DNA of 64,000 nucleotides from the NCBI GenBank assembly GCA_000697665.1, contig KL197714.1, positions 1,226,049 through 1,290,048 of the forward strand, given 5' to 3'. Under the pieces are notes generated by a model. The model searched no databases. It was not told where the DNA came from and worked only from the letters and a program-made list of their open reading frames with translations. The position numbers and the translations under genes were made by a program. Shown here one piece after another: positions 12,709 to 24,484 of the stretch. The stretch's first letter is position 1. Each line of letters starts with the position of its first letter. Source of the stretch: Jaapia argillacea MUCL 33604. Lineage: Eukaryota > Basidiomycota > Agaricomycetes > Jaapiales > Jaapiaceae.

Positions 12709-14821
12709 ATGTCTCGCCCTTCACCTTCCGTTGATTTCTTCTCGGCCCTCGTTACGCCCAAAAGCGAAGGCTCCTTGATCCCGGTCGTTAGCCCAGCCGT
12801 CGTTGCTTTCTTGTCGATCGCTCTCGCTGCGGCCTATCTGTTCACTGTCTCCCCACTACGCAGCATCCTGAGCCGAGATGGCGCTCGAGTCCCCCCAGGT
12901 CCGATTGGCTTGCCGCTCCTTGGTAGGTAATTTCTCCTAGACCCTGGGGACGCCAAGGCTGATGTCTCATGCAGGATCATTTCCATTCTTGACTTCGTAT
13001 CCGGAGTTGACTCTGGACTACTGGGCCAAGAAGTTCGGCCCCCTCTACTCGATGTGGCTTGGAAACCAACTTTTCGTTGTGGTCTCCGACCCAGTTATCG
13101 CAAAAGACCTCATGGTCACCAACGGTGCTGTATTTTCTTCCAGGAAGGAGATGTTCGTCAAGTCTCAGATTGTGTTCGCTGGCCGTGGTATCACCGCTAC
13201 GCCTTACAATGACCGATGGTGGCGTTATTTCTCCCATCGTTAATTGATTGATCTCCCTAATGATGCCAACTGATAGGCGCAAGCATCGTCGCATCGCAAC
13301 TGCATACCTTAACTATCGCGCTGTCGATACATACACTCACGTTCTTGACTATGAGGCTGATATTCTGATGAAGGAACTCTTTCTCAAAGGCAACGCCGGT
13401 GCCAGCCCAATCAACCCCCAGGTTCGTCGTTCTGGCTTACTGTTGAAGGAAGTACTAACACTTCTGTCGTGTTGATAGCCCCATGCCGGACGATGCTCTC
13501 TCAACAACATGCTTACCATCGTTTTCGGCATCAGGACGAATAGCATCGACGATGAGCTCGTTAAAACTGCTCTCCGTCTCTCTCGCGAATTTATGTGAGG
13601 TGTTTCGCTTCCTATGGCTTCCCGTACTCATGGATGAACATTACCCAGGAATTGCACCGGCCCCGTCTCTAACATGGTCGATTTCGTCCCATTGCTACAG
13701 AAGCTCCCAACCACTATGAAATCCCGTGGTCGCCGGTTGCATGCTGGTCTGATTGGTACGTATGGAGGACTCATCAAAGATATCGAGGCTCGGATGGAAC
13801 GTGGAGAGGATGTTCCCGATTGCCTCGCCAAGTCTATGATCTTGTCACGACAGGAAGAGGGCTTAGACCATACTGACATGGCCATTCTCGCGTCTGCGTT
13901 TATGATTGGTGGCGTTGAGACTGTGCGTACACCTGTCTACTCTATTATTCTTTACTGAAGGAGATTGTTAGACCGCTGCTATCATGCAATGGTTCAGCGG
14001 TAAGCTCAGAGTTCTCGGTTTTTTTGACTGGCCTTGTACTCACTTCTTCGGGCCATTTTTCCAGCTCTTATTCGTGAGTACAGGTTTTCGGTCATTAACT
14101 ACTTGACCTCAATTGAATCACTTTAGCCGCATATCCCGAGATTCAAGCTAAAGCACATGCCGAGTTGGATCGTGTTATCGGCCGGGACCGCATGCCTGGT
14201 GTTGAAGACGAGAAGAACCTCCCTTATATTCACGCCATTATCAAGGAGGTTGAGCGATGCCACAACCCCTTCTGGCTCGGCACACCTCACTACTCCACCG
14301 AAGATTTCACCTATAACGGATACTTCATTCCAAAGGGCACTGTGGTTGTCTTAAATACCTATACCATGCACCATGATCCTGCTCGTCACCCCGAGCCAAC
14401 TACCTTCAACGTGAGTCTCTAATTCTTATTTCCACCATCCTAACGCCTTTCTCATGACGTTCTTTCAGCCGGATCGCTACATCAACGACTCGACTACTTC
14501 TGCTGAGAGTGCAAATCTTGCAAACGCCAATGAAAGGGACCATTGGATGTTCGGAGCCGGGTAATGTTATATCATCTGATGAACGATGCACCACCTAACT
14601 TTGAAATAACTAGCCGCCGAATCTGCCCTGGTATGATCGTGGCTGAGCGCGAAATTTGGCTCACAATCGCTCGGATGCTCTGGTGCTTCAGTATGGAGGC
14701 TATTCCCGGTGAGCCTATTGACTTGAAGGAGTACGATGGACTCTCCGGTCGCTCCCCTATGCCTTTCAGAATCAAGTGCATCCCTCGTGACGAGAATGTT
14801 GCCAAAGTATTGGAATTGTAG
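12709..14821 (+). CDS. Cytochrome P450 monooxygenase
   Basis: Ten exons: 12709..12922, 12975..13218, 13277..13421, 13479..13594, 13649..13922, 13972..13999, 14065..14073, 14127..14410, 14469..14560, 14614..14821 (537 aa). A hydrophobic anchor (about residues 25-48) is followed by the Pro-rich hinge VPPGPIGLPL, so this is a microsomal ER enzyme. Core motifs are intact: I-helix GGVETT (327-332), ExxR at Glu384/Arg387 (KEVERC), a PDRY block at 439-442, and the heme loop FGAGRRICPG with ligand Cys473. The I-helix lacks the usual Ala before Gly-Gly but keeps Glu-Thr-Thr. Exon 7 is a 9-nt microexon needed to restore SALIPAYPE. The substrate is unknown; the overall pattern resembles fungal P450s acting on small aromatics or secondary metabolites. 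A partner reductase is not in the window. Confidence 0.93.
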
Positions 14822-15793
14822 ATGTGTTGGTGAGCCTCTCTCTAAGATAATTAGTGCGCAAACAATTTCTGATGGGATGCCATAGGTTGCCGCCTATTTC
14901 TTGATTTAGAGGATCCTGTAATCTCGTATTGTCCTTAGCTACTCTCACCCTGTACATGAATGGCCCTTCAACATGTGCCAATGTAATCAACACAGTTGAA
15001 GATCTTGGTAGAGCCAATGTACATCTTGCCTCGCTGTCAATGGCCCGGGCTCAAAATCCCAGAGATGCCCAAAAACCTGAGCAACTTTGAGCGGAGCGGC
15101 CCTATGGAAAGAGCAATCTTGCCACGCTGTTCAACGAATCCGTCGTCATCGTTGCTGGCCGGAACTTTAAGACCTACTTTACGGCTTAATCCAAACGATT
15201 GCTCGGTCGCCGTGTTGTCTGAGCGGCGCGCTGAGCAGTGTCGTCGGAATCCTTCACCTGGCGTCTAGCTGCACCGAGGCACTGATTCCGGCTTTGGCAA
15301 CTGCGTCACTGAAAGGACTTTGTATGCATCTCGCAGACCGCCCGACTAGGTTTGTCCCACTTCTATTCCCCAGCATTCTATTGTACGCTCGTGTACTCTT
15401 GTCCCACTGATTATATTGCGTGCAGGATAGAAGACGAAGTGTGCGAAATAAACGAGCGAGGTAAACGTATTGACGACATACATTCCTCTCAAGTAAATAC
15501 AGAAACTAATCAAGCCAGCATAGACGAGAATCGGGACACATTTAGGATGAGTGCAAATGAGGTGGCCCTGGAACTGGTTCGCCAATGTTACGACAGGGTG
15601 AATCTAAACATATGGACGGTCTAAGGATGCAGGGAGACGAATTAGATCGACATGACTCACAAATGAACAACAAGGACTCCAAGAAGCTCTTGTAGAAGTA
15701 CCAACATGCATCTGCGGGCGGGGTGAACTGTGGCTGGGGTAATTGGCGTTCAACGTCTCGCCGCGTATCAGCAGAGAATGAGATCACATACCG
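14822..15793. other. Intergenic, no gene seen
   Basis: The P450 3' flank and the 3' flank of copy B. Small open frames (for example 15352..15624 plus) show no motif or splice pattern. Confidence 0.5.
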
Positions 15794-16729
15794 TTAGACG
15801 TCGGAATTGTTGGGGTGATGCCGCGCAAGTAGCTTTCGTTCCAATTCGGCCTTCTCCTTGCTCACCTGCTCCAACTGAGCTTTGAAGCATTCTGCTTCAG
15901 CTCGTGCCTGGTCAAGCGGCGCATCCCTCTTTTCCAGATAGATCCTGTAGGCGCTGTCGTAATTCTCTATGGTGGTCGCCACCCCCGCATCGACGTCACC
16001 CTGTCCAACCACAGTGCACCCACAATAAGTCCCCTGCTTCCCTTGCGATTTCGTGGGAGGTATCGGTGTGCTAGTGGTGGCCCTAAAAACCCTTGTGAGG
16101 GAATCCCAAACCACCTTCGCATACCAGTAGCAGTTGGATTTATAGATATTGTACCTGTCGTCGGCCCTGTGAGCAGCATCCAGTATGAATGCTAGGGATA
16201 GAAGAGAAAGTGGTGCTGAAGGATCGGAGAATTGAATGTAATCGACGATCTCCGCTTCTGGGGGAGGCGAGACACTGGAATGAATGGTGTCGTGTGCGGG
16301 TGTGGTGTGAATAGATGGGGAGGATAATCTGACTAAATTGGTGGATGAAGCCGACGAGGATGATCTCCTCAGCGGGGTAGGGGTTGGAGGGGAAGTCGGA
16401 GAGTCGGCTCCTGCGGCAGGGATCCAGCGCCTGTCGGCTACGACGTAGAAAAAGGTCTCTGCCTTGGCGTGCTGAACTCGGAAGGAGAGGTACTCATGCC
16501 CTTTCCCTTCCGTAGCCTTGCAGTAATCCGCAGAGACAATCAAACATTGCTCAAATTCTGTGGGGTGAATGATTTGAAGTAATCCCAACCATCGTTCGAC
16601 CTGTTCTCCTTCATATGGAGGGAAAAACGGGAACGGGGGTTGGGGGTGGGGTTTAGCGCGATCGCCCATGATATGAAATATCGAGAACAGGGAAGAGATC
16701 CAGCGACCAAGCTGACTGCCTCCGGGCAT
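15794..16729 (-). CDS. Unrecognised family, copy B (SNCYWYA protein with coiled-coil tail)
   Basis: A single open frame of 311 aa from the ATG at 16729 (MPGGSQLGRW), the position matching the start of copy A. An earlier in-frame ATG at 16918 would add 63 residues that copy A cannot encode from an ATG. It has the same order of blocks as copy A: WISSLFSIFH, SADYCKAT, ADRRWIP, LDAAHRA, YKSNCYWYAK and GTYCGCT. The Ser/Pro linker is divergent and the Glu/Lys/Leu coiled-coil tail is shorter, ending NNSDV. Just after the stop both copies have a GGTATGT sequence, perhaps a shared 3'-UTR splice donor. The function is unknown; see copy A for the weak thiol-hydrolase idea. The pair probably arose by local duplication, with the P450 between the copies. 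Confidence 0.62.
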   Translation of the reverse strand: MPGGSQLGRWISSLFSIFHIMGDRAKPHPQPPFPFFPPYEGEQVERWLGLLQIIHPTEFEQCLIVSADYCKATEGKGHEYLSFRVQHAKAETFFYVVADRRWIPAAGADSPTSPPTPTPLRRSSSSASSTNLVRLSSPSIHTTPAHDTIHSSVSPPPEAEIVDYIQFSDPSAPLSLLSLAFILDAAHRADDRYNIYKSNCYWYAKVVWDSLTRVFRATTSTPIPPTKSQGKQGTYCGCTVVGQGDVDAGVATTIENYDSAYRIYLEKRDAPLDQARAEAECFKAQLEQVSKEKAELERKLLARHHPNNSDV

Positions 16730-17308
16730 GGCTCGACAACACTTAAGTATAAGAGCTTGGAGTTCGACACGTTCCCAACACCAGACGCTGGCGCTCGAGT
16801 TTGGGTAGAGCGGATTGGGGTAACTGATGAAAGGGAAAATTAGGACCGTGAGCCTGCCACGTTGATGCGAGGTGAGAAGAATCACGGACGGGATGTCGCC
16901 AGGCAATCCTATGACCATGGGGCAGGGTGGGTCCGATAGCTAAAAGAAGCCAGGACCAAGTCCCAGAGCTTGGCCTAAGGGCATCGTATTGACGCTTGAA
17001 GTTCGCGGAGAAGTGTTATCGACCAGATCCAATACTTGCGAGACAAGCAAGGCAACGGGATTGTCTCGGACAAGCCGAACATGATGCCCTCGTATTCTAT
17101 TCTGGAGGAAAAGTAAGGTTAAGGTGTCACCGCGTGTGCATTGCCTCACTTCATGAAACCTGTTCGTTGGGACGACACTGCTATATCCAGTGCGAATTCT
17201 AGAGCAACATCACGGCAGGAAGCGCCTGCAGGCTTCAGGTCAGGTTGGAGTGAGCCTATATGCAAGTAGTGTCAAGTGTACTCACCACTCAGCCAAGGTT
17301 TCTTCGTC

Positions 17309-18151
17309 TCAGATTCGTTGTTGGTGGCTTCGCTGGGGAGTTGAGAGGACTGAGAAGAGGCAAGTTTGAAGTCTCACAGCTCCGTGTTGACTCCGCATCA
17401 CACAACGATGGTGCCTTCCCTGCACGGCAATCATATACTCGTGGAACTCCGCTACCGCCTTTGACGCCGCCCTGCATGGACCCACGTTCACAAATCCTTT
17501 TCCGGAGAGCCACGCGCCAAAAATTTCACCGGGCGCTAAATAAGGCGCTATGTAACACCGGGACCAGAAGATCGTCGCCTTCTCGATTTCAATTTCCAGC
17601 TTCCACCGAGGACTGTCCTTGATAATTATCAGTAGGTATTTATCAATGGTGCAGGTCGACTGGCTGGGGAAAAACGGTCCAACGCCACAGCAGAATCCAG
17701 GTTTGGGACCTGGAAGGATATTGACCGGTTGGTCGATTGACACTTGACAATCAAGAGGAGATAAAAGTACCCTTTGCCCAAAGGAATCAGGATCATAAAC
17801 TCTGCGCCTCAAAGAAGGGGAGCAACGGACGGCGTGCGGGTGAACCTTCCCATGCCCAAGTTTAGTTGATGAATTTGCGGATGAGATCATTGCTGGCCGC
17901 GGGAAGGCAGACATTCTGAGCTTACCAGACGAATTCAATGCGTTGACTTTGGCTGGCCCGGGGCCGAACTTGGCCGACTTCCTGCTGCACGGCAGATCGT
18001 CACCCATAAGCATGTTGGGTCGTCGGTTGAATTTCAGTGTCATGGGTAGCAGACCAACAATCCCCAAGTTTCTTTTCCAGTGGTGTTTGACTCGACCTGA
18101 GGATGGAACGTTGCTAGGTTGTCCGACGCTCGGCATGAAATGGGGCAACAT
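17309..18151 (-). other. Long open frame of doubtful status
   Basis: A 280-codon frame begins with ATG at 18151. Its composition is irregular: many Cys, Arg, Pro and Ser, no domain I recognise, no signal peptide and no clear splice junctions. It crosses the conserved block 17741..17889, where the counterpart near 10.1 kb does not keep this frame open. That argues against a conserved protein. It could be chance, a decayed gene, or a young gene. Confidence 0.25.
17741..17889. repeat. Upstream block shared with 10037..10185 (copy B side)
   Basis: Partner of the block at 10037..10185, with the same order of short identical words around CTTTGCCCAAAGGA. It lies about 1.0 kb upstream of copy B on the coding side of that gene, so the duplication covered more than the coding region. 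Confidence 0.55.
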
Positions 18152-18730
18152 CGCTGATCGTCATATGTTAACGGGGAAACCTGTGAATACTGTGAATAAC
18201 CGTTCTGGAGAACGCAAAACGCGAACAGGAGAGAATACCTTTCATCGAGCGAAGACAGCTTGCTGTACTTGCACTTGAACTGAGCGTCCAAATTTCCTCA
18301 CTTCATTGCCATTGATGCCTGTGAGTAAGGCGTGGCGTAATGAAGCCCGGCGATAAGTGGGAAACACGGTGCAAAGGCAAGGTCGATGGCTGGACAGCAG
18401 ATCTAGCACCACAACTTACTTCGAATTAGCGCTGTGTCAGGGTCACAAGGCTCAGTGATCAGATTGGTTTCAAGTGACTATGCCAGTAATTCCGGGTGGA
18501 GCTCCCATCTGAGATTCTGAATGCCCAAGGGTCGATGGAGCAAGAACGTTCCCGTTTCTGGCAGTGTGTGGATAACAGCGCGGTGAGGGCGCGGTGCTGG
18601 CACTCTGATTTCTCGATGCCCTTGAAACCTGTGTCAAAGTGATCAACTGCTTTTGAAGACACTCTAAAGCCCAACGAGCATGGGAAGTGGTTGATCGGGA
18701 GGAGCTTGTGATGCGGGAGATCTAAGGAGG

Positions 18731-19305
18731 CTACTCAAATGAAAAGAGCGTGGCTCCCGATAACAAAAATTGAAGGGTCTCCTTGAGAAATGCACCGAGC
18801 CTTTGATAGACATCTTCGAAGGCTTCCAGATGCTTCGGGTCTGTAAGATTGTTCCGCGAAGCGGCAAATTCTGCATAAAATTATCAAAGAAGGGTTGTAC
18901 GTGTATGCGAATAAAGGGCTTACCGTGGTGCATCGCCTCGTACGCTTTGAAATCGTTCTTAGTACCAGAGGGCTTCTGACTCACCCCGCTCGGCCATGTC
19001 CCTTGGCCCACCCTCGCTGATATAGGTCGCGACTGGAAAAATTAACGCCCTGAAACCCTGGGCGCGGATCGGACTGTTTGATTACATAGGCTGACACGGG
19101 GGGAAATTGTCGGTTGGATAGGGCTTCGGAAACCGAGAGAGGAGAGAAGGTCAGCTCCTTGGAGTACCTGAGGAAAGAAACTAGAAAGTTGAACAGTCAG
19201 CAGGCAGGGATGACAGAGCGGAGAAGGACACCAACCCAAAAATGTCACAGACACAAATACTGTAATGGTTCTTTGAGTCTTGTCTGCAATGGTGTAGATC
19301 TGCAT
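18731..19305 (-). CDS. Possible small multi-exon gene, unrecognised
   Basis: The best-supported part is a last exon 18870..18731 joined to an exon ending at 18924. The 53-nt intron has GTAAGC and a TATGCAG end. Across the join the product reads KAYEAMHHEFAASRNNLTD, then EAFEDVYQRLGAFLKET, an amphipathic helical stretch, and ends ATLFSFE. Upstream, an acceptor TTTTTCCAG gives the exon beginning SRPISARVG. A further exon reading YSKELTFSPLSVSEAL and an ATG at 19305 can be attached only with a weak GTCTGT donor. I do not recognise the family. The junction quality and helix-like composition suggest real coding sequence, but the 5' model is uncertain and it could be a gene fragment. Confidence 0.35.
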
Positions 19306-20110
19306 GCCTTCGAGTGTTTCGTATGATCATTGGGGATTGTAATCTACGTGGGCTCAGTGGTAAGAATGAAGCTATGTCGTGGATGCTCACGATGGTTTGT
19401 TACGGGAGATGAGGCAGTAACCCCTTATTTGGGTTTGGGGAGCTCAGACATGCTGGAGGAGTCAAAAGGGAATTTATTGGGCGATTATGCGACATGGAAC
19501 GAGTGGTTTTATAGGATATACCGAGTGTGAACCAGATACGAGGATCCCACGACTTTCGGGCATTAGATGGTGATGGCTGGTCGATATTTCTGCTACCATT
19601 AAATTTTCCCGTGGTTGGAGATGCGGAAAGCATCACGTAGTATCCTGAGAACTGTTTTGAGACAGCCTGCGGCTTGAGAATCGCGAGAAATGACCGTCGT
19701 TGTCGTCGTGTGTCATGGAGCAGCAGGCGAAGTGGAAACGTACCGTAACGCGTAACGGATCAATTCATGTGGGGCCGTCAACTTTCTCGAGTCCATTCAC
19801 CGAGCCCGTGTCTTCGATATCCGACTGTCCTCCTTCAGGTTCTTTACATATCACCATCAACGTGAATACTTTCTGCCTCTGGACACACATTCAGCAGGCA
19901 AACTTTCTAACCGCACTCAGGCTCTCATCGAGAGGCCGTAATGTTACGATCCTCCGGGTTTGCCAATACAGGACAGTGGGTTAAAGCAGACAATATTCGG
20001 CTAAAAGCATGCTCGATGCTCTCTGAAGCAGTTTTCTAATCTCCCAGCGACTTTATTTCAGTTTATATTGGACGGTCGTCGACGCAGCAAAATTACACCT
20101 GATTCTCATA
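19306..20110. other. Intergenic, no gene seen
   Basis: The 3' flank of the SDR gene and upstream sequence of the possible gene ending at 18731. Only small unrelated frames are present. Confidence 0.5.
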
Positions 20111-21256
20111 CTAGGGGTTGACTGCCGAGAGTCCTCCATCAAGGACGATCACTTGTCCCATAATGAATCCTCCAGCAGCAAGGGCCAACACTGTCAATGT
20201 GAGTTCTTCTTCTCTAGAAAATCCCGTTCTTAGTTAGATATAGGATTTGAGTCATTAGTCAACACACCTGCCAGCCCTTTTGACAGGAAAGGGAGAGAGG
20301 ATACCTATCGGGGCCGTCTCACTCTTCACGAGGAGTTCTTCTGCAGGTCCGGTCATCTCAGATTGGAAATACCCTGGTGCGATAGCATTGACTCGTATCG
20401 GGATTCCTTGTCGAGCAAACTCCGTCGACATCGATTGCGTGAGGTGACTGAGAGCCGCTTTCGTTGCCGCATACGCAAGCTGTCGGAATGGTTGGATGAG
20501 CGTCCGGTCATACTGCGGTCCCTTCATCTGGACTTACTCGATTCCAAGAAAGCTTAATGTACGCCATGGCACTTGAGATATTGATCACACTTGACGTCTC
20601 TCCTGTTCCTAGGTCCCTGGCGCCGGCCTCCAATAAGCCAAGAAAAGCGCTCGTTACGAAGAACGGGGCTGCGACATTAAGGGCAAATACGTCCTTCCAG
20701 CCCTCGAAGCTTTGATCGTCGAGGAGAGCACTGCCGAAAGTTTCGTTGTCGACTCGCTCTGGAGCGGATTGGTCCACGATGAATGAAGAGATTGGACCTT
20801 TACCCCCAGCACTCCAACCTTCATTTCAGCATGGTATAGATGTATTTCCACCGATCACACTTACTTGTTGACGAGGATGTGAAGCTTCCCATCCTCATTC
20901 TTGATTGTCTTGACAGCATCCTTGATGGTCGTTTTGTTCGTCACGTCCATGGGTAACCTATCAACAACCATCAGTAGGCAAGAATGGCACGGCGATAGCA
21001 CGGCACTGACGGAATCAAAGTTAGCCCCTGCTGGGCTTGTTCCACAGAGACTTTGTCGAGCACATCAGTCCTTCGTCCTGAGATGTATACCTTCGCTCCG
21101 TTCGCCGCCAAACCTCTCGCGATCTTCAAACCTCTATCCAGACGCCAGGGTTAAGCATCATCTCGGCGAGTTCAATTTTTGCACTCACATTCCGGTTCCT
21201 CCGCCAGTCACAAGGGCTACTCGTCCAGTCAAATCGGCAATCTGTTTAAATGACAT
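20111..21256 (-). CDS. Short-chain dehydrogenase/reductase (SDR)
   Basis: Six exons on the minus strand: 21256..21189, 21133..21011, 20957..20865, 20811..20538, 20479..20268, 20213..20111 (290 aa). All introns are 53-58 nt. The Rossmann motif TGGGTGIG (17-24) binds NAD(P). The NNAG motif is formed across the third intron. The catalytic Ser is in INISSAMAY and the catalytic pair is Tyr189/Lys193 in YAATK. The C-terminal LDGGLSAVNP is the usual end of classical SDRs. The fold and the position of the acidic/basic residues do not settle NAD versus NADP. It resembles gluconate-5-dehydrogenase/3-oxoacyl-ACP-reductase-like fungal SDRs, and the substrate is unknown. It lies 524 bp downstream of the cystathionine lyase in the same direction, with no evidence of shared function. 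Confidence 0.92.
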
Positions 21257-21779
21257 TGTACTGGTGTTAAGGCTTGAGGTTGATGTTCACCATCGTCACT
21301 TACCTGGGCCTTTATAGGTTCACTACCAATGGCATACACACTCGGCTCAACTTGATCTCAGAGATCATATCCCGAGCACCCGGGATATTGCTGGGCGCGT
21401 GAAGGTAAGAGAACCATCAATCATAGCCCGACATTTGGGAGATTGCTCATCTTACAGCGGCGCGGTATTGGGTGGGATAGTGGTCTCGAGGTAAAGCTAC
21501 ATCAATAATTCCCCGTAGGATGACGATTCGTCATCATCCATCAGGGCGGCATATGGTTACAAACCAACTCGCCTGTGAATCATTCCCCTCGCTCACGGGT
21601 TCGCGGATGGTGGCTGGCAATATCACACACATTCTGCAGTTGGCGATCCTACGACATTCAGCCTGAGTCATCGATCATGGTCAAAGTCTATTGCAGAGCA
21701 AGCTCATCAACAGGTACGTTCTATTACAGTATTAACAAAAGTCTTGTCTTGTCCTTTCCAAACTCCATTCCAAAATAAA
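21257..21779. other. Short intergenic region upstream of SDR
   Basis: The SDR promoter side and the 3' flank of the cystathionine lyase gene. No other coding signal is seen. Confidence 0.5.
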
Positions 21780-23345
21780 TTAAAGATCTTTGCCCACCGC
21801 GATCTCCAAAGCCTGCTCGACATCCGCCACCAAATCCTCCAATTCCTCAACACCCACCGACAACCGAATGAGATTCTCGCCGATGCCCAATGCCGCTCTC
21901 TCCGCCTCGGGTATGCTTCCGTGTGTCATTTGGGCTGGTAACTCCGCCAAACTCTCAACGCCACCCAACGACTCTGCTAATGTGAACAACCGGGTGGACG
22001 TCAAGAACTTCTCAGCCTCCACCGCTCCGCCCTTGATTCTAAACGAGATCATGCCACCATACGGGAATCCGCCACTCTCCGACTCATCTTCAGTAGATTG
22101 GAGGGAGTCGATGAATTTGCGGGCGTGAGGTGATAGTGAGCGATAAGCCAATTCGTTTCGGGGATGTGAAGTGAGACCGGGGTATATGACCTCCTCGACG
22201 TATGGAGACTTCTGAAGGGCTTGAGCAACTGCTAGTGCGTTCACCCCATGCGCCTTCATTCGTAAATGTAACGTCTTGGCTCCTCGTTGCGCCAACCAAG
22301 AGTCGTAGGCACTAGGGACAGCTCCGATGGCGTTCTGCAAGAATTTGACGTTTTCGAATACGGTGATATTGTGTTCCGGAAAGATGAGGGCGCCCATTAC
22401 GACGTCGGAGTGGCCATTGATGTACTTTGTCAAACTGTGCATGACGATATCGGCGCCGAGGAGTAGCGGGGAGGAGTAGAAAGGAGATAAGAAGGTGTTG
22501 TCTACCAGAACTAAGGGGTTCGAGGGGTGGCTTCGAGCTAAGGATGAGATACGCGAGATATCTATGAGGCGAAGCGTCGGATTTGTGGGGGATTCTATCC
22601 AAATAAGCTGGAAATTCGTTAGCTTGCGAATGTTTGCCCGTAGATGCAAGGGGATGGCTCACCTTTGTATTTGGTCTAATGCTGGCCAGAATAGTCTCAT
22701 CATCGGCAGTTTCAAGGTCGAGGAAAGTCGTTTCTAATCCTTGATTCGCCTCTGCAACTCTCCTCATGTACCGGAAGGTGCCACCATAGACATCGTTGAC
22801 GCTGACGATGTGAGAATTGGGTCCGAGAGACTGCAACACAGTTGCGGTCGTCGCAGATCCAGAAGCGAAGGCTAAGGCATAGGCACCTCCAGATTCCAGG
22901 GAAGCAAGGGTTTGCTCGAGGGCGTCTCGGTTGGGATTGCCCGATCGCGAGTACTCATAACCCTGAAATAAGATTAGTCTGCTGATTCGAGGAAATGATA
23001 GGTTGCAAGGGGGAGCGGAGCAGAAGATAATCGATGGTTCCAACCCTGGACCATCACTGCTTTAAGAATTTGGTGACCAATCACATCTCTTCATCGAAAA
23101 CCTCGTCCCGAAACGCTCCATGACACCAAGATCATTGTCAAGAGGCCCACCTTGTGTTTTCCAATACCGTCTTGCTTGTACGTTGTACTCAACGAGATGG
23201 CTGGGATGACTGCTCCTGTCTCAGGATTCGGGTCTGAGCCTACATGGATGGCACGAGTGCCGAAGCCGTCTGTTTGGGGTTTTTTGATTCCGTTTTGGCC
23301 GTTGGTGTGAGCGGCAGAGTCTCCGTTGATAAGAGCAGGAGACAT
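21780..23345 (-). CDS. CYS3: Cystathionine gamma-lyase
   Basis: Three exons: 23345..23151, 22962..22663, 22607..21780 (440 aa). This PLP enzyme splits cystathionine into cysteine, 2-oxobutyrate and ammonia in the cytosolic transsulfuration route. N-terminal hallmarks are GFGTRAIHVGSDPNP and ISLSTTYKQD; then GYEYSRSGNPNR and SVNDVYGGTFRYM. The PLP lysine is Lys226 in SLTKYINGHSDVVMG. The substrate region VEELEDLVADVEQAL closes the protein. The match is closer to CYS3-type lyases than to cystathionine synthases or Met17. The first intron (22963..23150, 188 nt) is about three times longer than the others here, yet the flanking peptide HK-GYEYSRSG is contiguous in the family, so no exon is missing. 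Confidence 0.94.
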
Positions 23346-24484
23346 AGCGGCAAAAGGAGGGGAAAGGTGAGAGTTAGAGAAAGCAGAAATTCGGAATGTC
23401 TCTTACCTCTTTATACGCGAGTGACATCTGGCGACAACATGACGAATCCGACGCTTCTTGGACAGCGTCGGCTTACAAATCTGGCCAACCACCTTTTTAG
23501 TACAGTCAGCTTCAGCTCATCTCTGCCTCGACCCATCGTGGTGTCGCAATCAGTCCAACAGTCAGCAGGAAGCGCTCAATTATTTGGCTTTTGCCTTCGG
23601 GCACGTCCTCAGAACTGCCTTTCTGGTAGACCTAGCCGACGAATCCCCAAAACCTGGTTATTCATCCACCGGAACTTCGCCGCTCAGCTGATGACGGAGC
23701 TCCCTCGAACGGCCTCATGTGCGAACTTGGCCCTGTTCAGTATAACATTGCCGGGATGTTACTCGGTCAAGTCAATTCACTCACCAGGCAAAAAGGACTT
23801 CTCACTCCTCTAAAACGTGTCCCATTACGCTTGAGCTCTCAGCGATGCCGTTTCTCTGAGCTCATATGATGCTCGGGCGGCTCTTGCGTCGGAAATGGAA
23901 GTGGGTGGGTGTCTGGGGTGGCAGATTTTGTACTGTATGGGGAATGTTTGAAAGCTCCCCGCATTGGAAACGGGGCGTCTCTTGTTGAACCACGTGGCGT
24001 TCGGTCAGGATCTGTTCCCACAAGATGGCACAATCCTATGTGAACTTTGCAGCTTTGAAGGCGCAACTTGACACCATCGACGAACAAGATTGCTCTTCGG
24101 AAACCTACATAAAGATATTTACCAGGTTTCTCCACAAATATCTCTCATCGTCTTCCGCCACACAGTCCCGTGCTGCAAGGGCGATTCCGAGCTAGGTTTT
24201 GAGGTTCCGGTGAGTCGCTGCATGCAGGTTTTGGCCAGTATCGAAACTCACTTGGGTTTAATGATTGGGTTCAGGAGACGAAGCTACTTGACCATACCCA
24301 TGCCTCTGCTTGAGCGTCATCTTCGCAACGCTTGACTCGTTTGTCCGTGATCCCAACATCAGACTCCCAACCGCAGGTTCGCAAATTCAATGTCAGACTC
24401 ACCCTTAGGCTCTCGCGATGACTTCTGTCTTCGGAAACCTTAAGATAATTTTCGCCTCACGTCTAATTATCCGACGCGTTCTTA
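23346..24484. other. Upstream region of CYS3, no gene seen
   Basis: No coding model can be supported. A CACGTG palindrome at 23991..23996, about 650 bp before the CYS3 start, is a possible Cbf1-type bHLH site of the kind that controls sulfur genes in fungi; a single 6-bp match is weak. Confidence 0.4.
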
